DNA from: Alopecurus myosuroides | Taxonomy: Eukaryota; Streptophyta; Magnoliopsida; Poales; Poaceae | Direction: 5' to 3' | DNA: 64,000 nucleotides | Assembly (NCBI GenBank): GCA_028641055.1 | Contig: CM054062.1 | Span: 24,064,536 to 24,128,535 of the forward strand | Shown here: piece after piece, positions 20,947-32,900 of the stretch | Layout: the number at the start of each line of letters is the position of its first letter | How positions within the stretch are numbered: position 1 is the stretch's first letter | Notes under the pieces: generated by a model | Told to the model about the DNA's origin: nothing | Database searches by the model: none | What the model saw: the letters and a program-made list of their open reading frames with translations, nothing else | Position numbers and translations under genes: made by a program

Positions 20947-23900
20947 ATGGTGAGTCCTCTTCATCTGCGCCGATTCTTGATCCCGATATATGCTGCAATT
21001 CTTGACCTTGATATCCTGGTGCGGCAATTCTTGTTCTGTTACGAGCTGTTGGTGTTGAATTCTCGGGGCTTATGTTCTGTGGCATGCAGGAGGGCGGAGC
21101 GCGGCAGGTGGAGGAGCGGTGGGACGGGTACGTGGACTGGAGGAACCGGCCGGCGGTGAAGGGCCGGCACGGCGGCATGGCGGCCGCCTCCTTCGTGCTC
21201 GGTAAGCAAATCCAGCTCCCCGCCCGCTCAAGTTCCCGAGCGCACGACGCATGCTCTCCTAGTCCCAGCCAGATTTTCCTTCCGGATTCTTCCGGAAGCG
21301 CCCGGGCCGAGCCAGCCAGTCGGACGACGTAGTGGACCAACGGGAAAGGGGGACGGACGGGCAGACAGAGCGCAATCAGGAATAAGATACTCCCTCGAAG
21401 CACTCCATGCATCACGGTCCATCCAGCCAGCCTCCCTCTCAATCCCGAAGGAAAGCCACCATGCCTTCCCTTTCGTCCCCTTCCTGCTTTTCTTGATCGG
21501 ACCTGCACACTTTTCCCTTGTCTGATTTTGGCCGCTTTCATACACATATCTAGTGCTCTCCCCGGCCTTCCTTTTCTTCTCGGTTGGGGCGGGGCTCCAT
21601 CTCCATTTTGCACATATTCTTCCTTGTTTTCCTCCTCCTCTCTTTCTCGCCTTCGCGAGCCCGTACGTACGTTCCCATCATCCGGGCCCGTGCAACTTGG
21701 GGAGGAACTAGCTAGGGGCAGGCGCCTTTACCTCCCAATTGCAACTTTGCGGGACAGCAGGCAGGGGTGGCCAACTTGCGACGGGGCTATAGTAGCTCCA
21801 TGGCCCTCTCGCATCCAGCCCCTCCAATGCGCCCGCCTGTTTCGGCACTGTGCCGAGACGGCGATCGTTCTAGAAGCATCACGTACGACTTTTGTTCCGA
21901 GAAAGAAAGAAAGAAAACGGGCGGGGGCGGGGCCCTCCTGTGGAGAAGGATTTGCATTTGTGTGTGTGTGGAGGAGAAACTGGCTTGTGAGCGACTGGTA
22001 CAGATCAAGGCCCTCCTCCCTCTGTTTCTCGCTTTTGGTGGTTGAGGACGACGAGAGAGAGGGGGGAAAACTGATGATGGCGTCAAAAAATAATTGTTTT
22101 TTTTTGGTTTGTTTCCCTTTTTACCCGTCCCGGAGCCGTCCAAAACGGCGCATTAAAACCGGCACGAATCGCAAGGCCGAAACGGCGAGCAGGTTGGCCG
22201 GTTCCGCGCGCGTCGGGAACGGCACGCATATAATGCGGGCGTTATGTCAGTTATCACCGCGCAGTCTGCTCACGTACCATGCTAATTTTGTACTCCACTC
22301 ACGCTAGTACTACAGTAGTAACGATTATTAATTAATTAATGTTTAATTGTGGTGGTGGCTTGGTATGCAGTCGCGGAGGTGCTGGAGAACCTAGCGTTCC
22401 TGGCGAACGCGAGCAACCTGGTGACGTACCTGATGCACTCCATGCACTACTCCCCGTCGCAGTCGGCGACGACGGTGACCAACTTCATGGGCACGGCCTT
22501 CCTGCTCGCGCTCCTCGGCGGCTTCCTCTCCGACGCCGTCTGCACCACCTACGCCGTCTACCTCCTCAGCGCCGCCCTCGAGTTCACGGTACGCGCCTTG
22601 CACCTGCCAGCTAGCAAAATCTTTGACTCGTTATTACCACGATCCTAATTACTCGCTGATATACTCACTGGCTAGCTGTCCGTTTCTGTTTTTTTATTGG
22701 ATCTGTACCAATATGCACCGACCGAAAAAACAAAAATACTTCCGTATAATTAAGGGTAGACGTGTCCGGATATGCAAGAGTACGTAGAAGTAATTAATAT
22801 TGTCCTTATCATATCTCCACCCTGGCATGGCATAGCTAGCAAGATATGCTGTCCAGCTGTGCTGCCACGTCGCCGCATTGACTTCTCGCTTTTCTCCTTT
22901 TCCCTTGGCCAAGCTTGACCGGCCGGCGAGATCGTACGTCTGCTTAGAATCTCGTCGCTAGCTGCCGAAAGGATTTTATTTAACTAGGCGGCGATGGATC
23001 CATGCACTAACATGGGCTAGCCGACACCTGTCCGAAGATAATCGAGGCCAGATTTAAAAGCCCGTCGCCTCAAACGATAATCTCGATCGACCGGGTTTGA
23101 TATGATCCTCGATCAATAGTGACCACGGGGTTATATAGGCGCACTTCACGATCCATCCACTATACCACAACACAGATTTAACGACAGACAAATTGGTTGG
23201 AAAAACGGCTTACACTGACAGAATGTCCGTCGGGAAATGGTTTTCCCGACCAACCTTGTCTGTCACCATAAGTCCAGTCGGCAAAGGTTTTCCCCGACCG
23301 ATATGTCTTTGCCAACCGACAATCTGACATTGCTACGCAAAGTTTTCCCGACCGACTTATTTTTCCCGTCGGACTTTACTTTTTCCGACCGACATTGTTT
23401 TACCGACAAACAATAAGACAGCATGGACATATCCCGACCAACCTTCTGTTGTCACTACAATGGACCTATCCCATCTCATGTTCGGTCGGTGATTTCTTTG
23501 CCGACCAACTTTTCAATAGCTTCAGCTAGAGGCTTTCTTGAACTATCCGATGTGATATTAATGGCCAACCAATTTTCAAACACATACACACAGTTCAGTA
23601 GTCAAATGACAGCAAAAAAATGTGTCAGCTTACACATATTTTCAAAATACAAGCATATACGTGCAGCAACAAACGATAGAGCTGATTGTTCATCTTTCTT
23701 CAGCTGGTTGCCACATAACTAGGTTTACAAAGAGATAGTAAATTGATTTCAGATAATCAAGTTTACAAATTCGTAGACAAAAGTTCTCCCGCAATACACA
23801 AAACATCATGTTGCTGCGAAAGTACAAGTTGCCTACTTCATGGAGTATATGTTGAGACACATGTTTTGCATGAGACCTGCACAAACAACGTCCAAACACA

Positions 23901-26900
23901 TGAGAAATTTGTTGCTTGACAATGCTAATTAGATAACAATTAGCTCAACTGTTCTGATAATACACAATGTTGGAAAAACACAATTTTATCGAAGTCCTAG
24001 AAGTTACGGCTGGGAAAAGTTTTAATACCAGACAACAACTAAGCATCCATGAGCACTTTTTACGCACAAATCAAATACCAGACAATAACTAAGCTACCTA
24101 TGCCAACTAGTAGATCTTATGAATCAACTAGCACTTGTATGCATGGATCAAATACATGTACGTGTATGCCACGACTAAGCTGCCTATGCCAACTAGTACA
24201 TCTTATGAATGAACTAGCACTTGTATGCATGGATCAAATACATGTACGTGTATGCCCTACGGCTGGAAACTACATACATACTGACCCAACAGGGGAATGC
24301 CAACTGAAATACTAGATCACATCTACATGTATCAGGTGTACTCAGCAGACCCAACATGCGGTAGGCTGGCAGCAGAAATTGAGGTCCACAGCGAGCACGG
24401 CGGAGATCCCCTGTTGTCCTTGTCGACGGAGGTGAATCAAACAGTTTGAGTCCAGACCAACCTAAGCCAGGAAAATCTAAGGCTACAGAATCAAGTTTTG
24501 TTATGCTATAGATTTCATCTTAGCTAATGTCAGGTTGCACTGATAGAAACTTAAACCTACTAGTTGCAAGATTGGGTACAAAATTACAACATCATTTTTT
24601 GAAAGATTAGGCTGGATCATCTACATTCATTTTTCAGGGAGACGCCCAAACAACCTTACCAGCAAGATCAAGAACAGCCAAACAGACGACTACAGAATTG
24701 AACCATAGATGACAACTGGGTACAAGTTACTAACTTTGTAGCTACAGCATGGCCACGTGCAACAAACTGAGAAGTGTAGACATTTTTGTGTGCAGATAGT
24801 TCAGATATGAACACTTCATTTACATGTACAACGGAAATGTGAGAAAGTGCAGGTTTTCAAAAGATTGAAATACCTCACGGCGGAAGAGGCAGACAACCCG
24901 GGCTTGTAGGTCTTCATCTGGCAAAATTATCACGAATTCATGATTCAGCATATTATGTATCTTTCAGAAGATAAAACATTGCAGTTTACTCCTTATCTAT
25001 CTTCTGATGTAATGGCAAATTAACCACAAGAAAAATTAATGAATGCACAATTGTAAGACAAGATTTCTAGAAGAGGGCGCAATAATGATTATATTCACTA
25101 GCCAGTGGTGTTGGTCAAGCAATACAGTCTCAGTAAATAACAGGAAACTGCAGCTCTACTTATTAGTATATTTTCATACACTTGTATGAACTCACCATTC
25201 AAACAATTATATTTGATCATACATAAACTTCCAAATAATTTCTTTTCAGGGGATTTCAACTACTACGCCTCCTGTCGACAAAAGGAATATTTTCTATATA
25301 TTGTTGCATGAACAAAGCCAATGGCACATGTTTTCACGAGAATAATGAAATAATGACATTCATTTAGCATGATATGACTGAACAGTCTAGATCACGGCAG
25401 CTTAAGAAGACATAGAAGTTGTCTTTGCAATACCAGAGCCCAAGACTTGAGCAAAACACAATCACAGTCGTGTAGATTGTTTTAACAGAACTTTGATAAA
25501 TCATTTAGTTTAAATATAATACAACTCCGAAGGATCTCTAGGTAACTACGAGTACCATATTACAAAATCTCTAAAAGCCCGATCCTCAGAGAAATCAAAG
25601 TTGCTGAAATCATAGTGTTAGGAAATATTTAAGAAAGTACAAATCTTAGTAATCATTAAATCTGCTACCACAAATCAGCACACATAACCCAAGTAGAGCA
25701 CCGTGTCCTCAGGGAGCCAGTCCTATAAATCAGAGTATTAGTTTTAAAAAAAACATGCAACCATGTTACTGACAGTGTATTAAGTGTACTGTGTAGTACA
25801 TCAGGAACTGACTAATGAACCGTATATACTGAACCAGCTGAAAATAGAGGTAAAAAAAACTTAATCACTTGGCTAACCTGTCACAAAAATAAATACGGTT
25901 CTAGAAAAAGAACTAGCACTAGGGAGGTTAAGATACTTCAGTTGTTAAGTTGTATACATCATATGCTAATCTGAAACAGACATAATCAGGGAAACATTAC
26001 AGAAGTTGGCTGGGCTCACCCAATAGTATGCAGTGCACTTCCAATGTTCAATAGCAGGAGATAGCAGACTAGCATAATTAAAAGTGTTGTTTACATTCTC
26101 TGTCAGGCTTATGTCCACAGATGCCATTTGTCCATGTTCCCCACTCCATACTACCTACAGCCTACAGGCAACAATGCCAGTCGGCAGCAAACCGAGTTAA
26201 TAATCTGGACATGTTCATAAGTATCTTTAGCTATATCCATCCAACATGTATGCAAACAGCAAGCAGGATTGGCATGAACAAGTGAAGAATAGGAAGCAAT
26301 CTCGAGGGGGGGAGATGAGGCACGAGCCGTGAATTAACTTACTGGCTTGTTCCCTGCTGGGAGGTGAGGAGATCTCGCAGCGACGAATAGGTGCGTGGCT
26401 GCAGCGGCGCGTAGAAGACGGAGTCGGCGGCACAGTCGCTAGATCTTGGACGGTAGGTGTACCCCCCCCCCCCCCCTGGATGGCTCGCATCTGGATCTTA
26501 CTGGGCTCCAGCTTGTTCCTTGCCGTGAGATCGGGCGAGTATAGTAATCCTTGACGATTCGTATGGCTGCGTCCTCCTCTGTTGCCGCGGCCAAGCCCAC
26601 CTCGGCGAATCTGAGTTGGACCTTGAATGGGGCAGCGGATAAAATGAGATTAGGGATCGTGGGAAAGAGAAGAGGGTGAGATTAGGAGAAAGAGAAGCGG
26701 GAGAGATGGGTACCATTAAGGGAGTGGCATCACAACGCCGGGACACGCCGTCGTGGGTTGTGTGATAGGAGCGGCTCGTCGGCCGGCAGGCCGGAGCAGG
26801 ACGGTAGGGTGCATCTGCCGGAGGATGGAGGAAGTGTGTGGTTTGGAGAGGATAGGGTTTCGGTTTCTATTGGTTTGGGCTTGGCGGTGGCATCGAATTT

Positions 26901-29900
26901 TTTTGGGCTGGACGTTTTCGCGCTAATGTTTTCGATTTTGGTACGCGCGCGCTCAAGGCTAGCCCACTTAGCGAGTGCTAGTCGGTCGGTATGATTCGCC
27001 GACTCACTGTAGGATGGGACACACGTAATTACCGACCGATGATATGATACTATATATTGTAACTTTTCCGACCGACCATCTGACTATGTACATTATCATT
27101 TCCAACCAACAGTCTGATAAGATCATTTCCGACCAACTATCTATTGGCATCTATGACTTTTCCCGACTCACAGCAGTAGGGAATCTAGTGTCGTGGTGTA
27201 GTGATCGTCGAGTCTAAGATTTTTGTCGTTAATTAATTACGCCCGGCCCTAGCTAGCTACGTACACGGTGCTCTTCACGCCACAGGTTTGTACTGTACGC
27301 ATCCATCCATCTGACATGACAGTGTGCTGATAAGCTGCGTGCGTGCGCCACAGACGAATCAACCGGAGCAGGTAGTTTGCCTGCGATCAGGGTTAAGCTA
27401 GGGGGAGAAATGAGAGGCGAATGATTAATTGTAGCCATCACTTTATTCGCCGACGGTGCAACAGGATGCATGGGCAGGACCGGATGGCCTGGGTCAAAGG
27501 GCACCGCTCCGATCGAGATCGATAATCACGTCCTGGCCTGTGACACCGTGCACTAGGCTAGGCTAATCGAGATCGATAGAGTAGACAGCAAGGGCATGAT
27601 GGGCTTGCGTAGGCTAATTCAGTCGCTAGCTGGGATGAACTGGTCGATCGTGGTCTCGGTCGCTTTTAATTAGTGACCGGCCGGGAGAAAATAGCAACCG
27701 GGGAAACAGTGTCCATCCATGCAGGCGAAACTAACACGTTCTCACGAACCATGACATGTGGGCCATCTGGAGAGCTTTTCCCTTTCTGTTGGGTGGCTGC
27801 TACTGCTACGGATTGTTGGCGAGTAAACGGCCGGTGTGCGTACGTACTTCGTTATGGGTATGATGGATGCGCGCGGGTGTGTAGTACGCGACGTTGAGGG
27901 TACAGAGACGTGAGGGGTGTTGACGTGGGTAAGCAATGGCAAGTTGAACATAATTGAAGTCCTTGTGCACGGTCGCCTACACCAAATAACCGTGGACTGT
28001 ACGGCACGTTTTCTCTGGTCCAGTTGTCATCATGTTCAATTTTTCCAACCGGGATAATGAAGTGTGCAAAAAAGTAGCTAATGTATACTCACTCAATTCA
28101 AAAAGATATGGATGTACGTATATATGTAGGCAATAAAACATGTCAAAATACATTTATATTTAGATAAATAAAAGTCATGTATTAGCAAACGCGGGGGGGG
28201 GGGGGGGGGGGGGGGGGGGGGAGAGGAGTATTTCTATGAAAACGTAGCTTGGTGCTAGAGAAAACCATCGTTCAGAAAGATAAAGGATCAAATTTCGAAT
28301 TATTTGTGGAAATAATTGACAATGAAGTAATCTCGTGGCACATGATAAGCAACCTCAAACCGACAAAAAATTCGCATTGCAATAGATCATGATCTGTTTT
28401 CCTTGAATAATGCAAGTAATAGCACAATATATGCGTTCTTATACTACATCCATTCCAAAAAAATAAGGTGCATTTAATATGCGACATATACGATAGAACT
28501 CATAATCATAGTGAAGTACTTTTGAATAGAAATACAAATATATTAAATATATGTCAAAAAAATTATATAAATAGATTAAGTATTGGTGAAAGCAAACAAA
28601 ATACGCCTTCTTTTGTGAAACGGAGGTAGTATATAGTACTCCCTCCGTCTCAAAATAAGCCTCGCTCAAATTGTCTGGCCGTAGTTTAGTGTTAGATAAA
28701 TGCATTTGAGTGACGTTTATTTTGAGACGCGGGAATAAGTCATTTCAGAAAAATATGTTCATCGCAACATATCGCTCTATGTTCTTTTGTGCTGCACTAC
28801 TCCCTCCGTATCGAAATATAAGATATTTTAGTTTTTCCTAGAAAAAAAATGTACATAGACATGTTTTATATAAGATGTACTATATGAATCTACATAGTAA
28901 AACATGTCTAGATACGTTTTTCAAAAAAAAAGCTAAAACATCTTATATTTTGATATGGAGGGAGTATGATTTTACCCACTATGTGTCTTATGTGCGGAGT
29001 AAAAATTACATGAGAAATAGAAGGCCAGAAGCTTCGAAATTCAAAGGGTACAAAAATATTACTCCCAGTACAATTGTGCTGCGGAGTGTTGAAATATAAA
29101 TGCACGACTAGCCCCTTTCCATTAGTTCGGACTTTTGATCTACATTGCTAGTGTAACAATTCTATATGGTATCAGAGCTAAGAGGTCTCGAGTCGAAACC
29201 CTGCTCACGCAGTATTAAAAACAAAAGAAAAAAAAGATTCTGCGGCCCGCACCAAACCCATGCTAAGGACTAAAATAGCCTAGACGTGAGGGGGTGTGTT
29301 AAAATATAAATACATGTCTAACCCCTTTCCATCAGGAGGACTTTTGGTCTGCGTGGGCAGTGCAACAATTCTATACGGAGAACATAGTAATAACAAATTG
29401 ATGCTTAAAGGACGCCGAAACAACACACGATCGCCGTTATTTATCGGATACAATGGGTTCAAAGACGTGGTTTTACCCGTAGAAATACACCGTTAAAAAA
29501 AAATCTAGTACCAACTAATTCGGCGGCGGCCGCAAGCACCAGCAAACAAAGCCGCCCACCCTGCAGCGCCGCTTTGGGATCACGTCGCCGTCGCGGGGCG
29601 CGGACCTGCCAAGCAAATCCCCCGGGCCGACAGGCAATCCGATGGATTCCGTGGCGGCCTGGTGTGTGCGCGCGCGCCGGATCGTCCCCACGGCTGCTCG
29701 CTTTGGCCAATCCGGGTCGGCAGGAATCTCGCCCTCACCGTCCCGTCACTGCGTCCGGCACGCTGCAAACACGGACCACTCACTCGTGCCCGCCCTTGTG
29801 CTAGGCTAGGCTAGCTCGTGCCGCCCTTTTCTTGTGCGACTGATCGCGCAGGATCTTCTTTGCCTCCGCGAGTGGACCGACCCCTCACCGGATGGCCACC

Positions 29901-32900
29901 ACTACGTGCTGAAACACTTGCAGTTCCAGCATCTGTCTAGCTTGTTTTGCATTTTAGCAAAAAAAAAAAAAGAAAAAAAATGATACGAGTATGCAGGTAG
30001 GAGAGATTGGTAGGCACGCAACCTTCAACTCGTGAAATTCAAAAAAAAAAAAAAAACCTTCAACTCGTGTATCGGACCTGTGCTCGTCTGGGTCTCCCTC
30101 AACCCAAGATTGTAGTCCCTGCCAGGCCCTAGCTAGCTAGCTCTCTCTCACACAGCTCACGGACAGAGGTAGAAGAGAGGGATGCACTCTGATTTTTTGG
30201 GCGCACGAACGCCGGCGCACAGACGCCTTCTTCTCTAATCTCGAGCTCCAACTCGATACAGCAATGGAGTACGGGGGTGGGCCTTTTATAGCCGCTCTAG
30301 CTCGCACAAACGATGCCAAGGCCGTGCCCAGGACGCGCACTAACGCTACCACCTTGCCATGATCCGCACGCTCCGGCTTGTGCCCAGGACGCGCACCTAC
30401 GCGATCCACGCGGCCAGCACGCCATGCCTCGACCAGGTCTTCCTCCTAACTCGCTAATACACACGCACACACTAACAGAACACACGCAACGCACGCGATA
30501 CACACACTAGCCACGCACTGACATGGCTTAGTGCCAACAAAGATCGCGTCCCAGTGCATGCCTGAGCTTTGTCCCTGTCGCCTTGCGCGCGCGCACACAC
30601 ACAGCGGACAGACGAGTTCGCGGAAACCGTGCCGTACGTAGGTACGTGTCCCCGGATTGTAGCAGAAATTCGTGGAGGAGTGTACCCGTAAGCCCCGGGC
30701 GGGCGGGCAACGACAGCGGCCAGCCAGACGGACGCGAGTTGCCTCACGCGCTCACCACGTTGGCCGGCGTATCTCCGGGTGGGGCAGGGCAGATCGTCAC
30801 TGACGCGCACGTAGCGTATCATCGGTGGTCGCTTCTCACGTATCCATGTCACGTACGTACTCCAGACTTCCCGTACTGGAATACCTGGAGGCTGGAGGAC
30901 GTTTGGCCGGAGGATGCGATTGGGACAATTGCCGTCACAGCCGGAGAGAGCGACCTTTCGTGTGTTTTTTCGTGGGAACATTGAAACTAACAAGGGCACA
31001 CTGGTACACTTGCCATCTGTACTGCACCACTAGTTCGTTCTGTGTGATGGGCTAATCATGGCAACAAGTACTGTACTACTAGTACATCGCATCTCCAAAG
31101 CAACAAATAGTCAGGTACCTACGCCTGGTTAGTTGCACCTGTGCATGTGCATGTGCATCACACGCTAGCCGCTGACTTTTCCCTGCTTTCCGACCCCAAC
31201 ATCCACAACCATCGCATTCTAATTAACACTTTGACCATATACAAAGTCAGCCTCCCGATCTTGCGGAACCAAGCATTGCGATCCTTTGGGCGCACAGGCT
31301 TTTTGCTTGGCCATGTAGTCAACGCTGACAAAAAGGAACATATTCGTATTCAGACAACAACTCGACGGGATGGACAGCCCCATCGATCGCCGGTCAAATT
31401 ACTCTATCTGCAGTGGGTCTGAGTCCTTCCCTGATCCACCCCTCTGCTTTCGCACCACCACCCAACTCACGGACCATGGCGAGAGCTCAGCCTAGCGGGC
31501 CACAGCAAAGCGACGCGCCGCACGGGCGGCCGGCCGGCCTGGCCACAAGTAGCACGGCGCCCACTTGCCTGCGCGCCAAACTTTATCGCTTTCGCTTACT
31601 CGATATTGCAATATCTTCGGATGTCATGACTTGATATGCAGTTCGGCAACGGCAAGCGGGAAATACTTATGACATCTAATCATGTCGTGCTAATGCAACT
31701 AGCCTAGTACAGTACTACTTCATGTGACCAATGTTTAATTGAATCATTTCCGAATGACAATGAAATGCAAGCACTCACTCAGAATCGGCCCAAATTACGT
31801 GGGCCAACATATGGCCTGTAGTATCTACCAAGAACATTTGGTTTGAAGGAAGCCCACTAGTTTTTTCACACGAGAAATGTGCATCTCTGCTTGAGCGTAA
31901 TGCAAAAGCTGATGTCTGAATGTGTTTGCTACGCGCGCAGGGCTTGGTGATCCTGACGATCCAGGCGCGGTCACCGTCGCTGATGCCGCCGGCGTGCGCC
32001 AAGGCGGCGGCGGCAGGCGCGGCGCCGTGCGAGCCGGTGTCCGGGAGCAAGAAGGCGATGCTGTTCGTGGGGCTGTACCTGACGGCGCTGGGCATCGGGG
32101 GCATCAAGGGCTCCCTGCCGTCGCACGGCGCGGAGCAGTTCGACCAGGCCACGCCGCGGGGCCGCAAGGCCCGCTCCACCTTCTTCAACTACTTCGTCTT
32201 CTGCCTCTCCTGCGGCGCGCTCGTCGCCGTCACCTTCGTCGTGTGGGTGGAGGACAACAAGGGGTGGCAGTGGGGGTTCGGCATCGCCACCATCGCCATC
32301 CTGCTCTCCATCCCGGTCTTCGCCGCCGGCTCCGGGTTCTACCGCAGCAAGGTGCCCACGGGCAGCCCGCTCGCCACCATCGCCAAGGTCCTGCTCGCGG
32401 CGGCGCTCGCGCCTCGCCGCCGCGGGGGCACGCCCAGCGGCAGCAACGGCGCCGTCATCGACCGCGCGCCCAGCCCGACGGGGAGCACCGACATGAAAGA
32501 GTACGGCAAGAACGGGGAGGCGTGCGCTGCTCCCGGCGAGGTGACGGAGCCGTCCAAGGAGCTAGCGGTGTTGAACCGGGCGGTGCAGTGCCAGCCGCGG
32601 CACAGGGCCCTGGCGTGCACGGTGGAGGAGGTGGAGGACGTCAAGATCGTGCTCATGGTGTTCCCCATCTTCCTCGCCACCATCATGCTCAACTGCTGCC
32701 TCGCCCAGCTCTCCACATTCTCCGTTGAGCAGGCTGGGACGATGGACACGCGCCTTGGGAGCTTCAAGGTGCCCGCGGCCTCGCTGCCGGTGTTCCCCGT
32801 CACCTTCATCATTCTCTTGGCGCCCATCTACGACCACGCCATCATCCCGTTCGCGCGCCGCGCAACCGGGAAGGAGATGGGCATCACCCACCTCCAGCGC

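Larger units (their letters stand above)
22589..31940 (+). other. Intron 3 of the NPF gene, enlarged by transposons
   Basis: 9,352 bp, donor GTACGC, acceptor GCGCAG, phase 0. Exon 3 ends ...LEFT and exon 4 resumes GLVILTIQ, which is continuous for the family. Contents: a CACTA element (23158-27203), a G29 run (28193-28221), three Stowaway MITEs (28442-28966) and a TRIM (29087-29375). The remainder (22589-23157, 27204-28190, 29380-31940) is intronic sequence, partly GC-rich, with no gene I can support. Confidence 0.82.

Noticed and set aside
20479..22307. ORFs of 200+ codons across NPF exon 1, exon 2 and intron 2
   Set aside because: They ignore the GT-AG sites and show no domain; the spliced frame explains the conserved protein.
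23210..23500. Short regularly repeated CCGACCGAC motifs as a possible CRISPR-like array
   Set aside because: Plant sequence, irregular spacing and both orientations; they are subterminal repeats of a CACTA element.
26227..26746. Minus-strand ORFs in the CACTA element as a transposase
   Set aside because: Too short and Ser/Pro-rich, with no DDE or TNP-like blocks.
29160..29210. TGGTATCAGAGC region as a tRNA gene fragment
   Set aside because: It is the tRNA-complementary primer site of a TRIM; no cloverleaf can be drawn.
30137..30999. GC-rich ORFs inside NPF intron 3
   Set aside because: Low-complexity Arg/Ala frames on both strands, within an intron, without domain or promoter evidence; a twice-repeated TGCCCAGGACGCGCAC near 30327 and 30381 is noted but unexplained.
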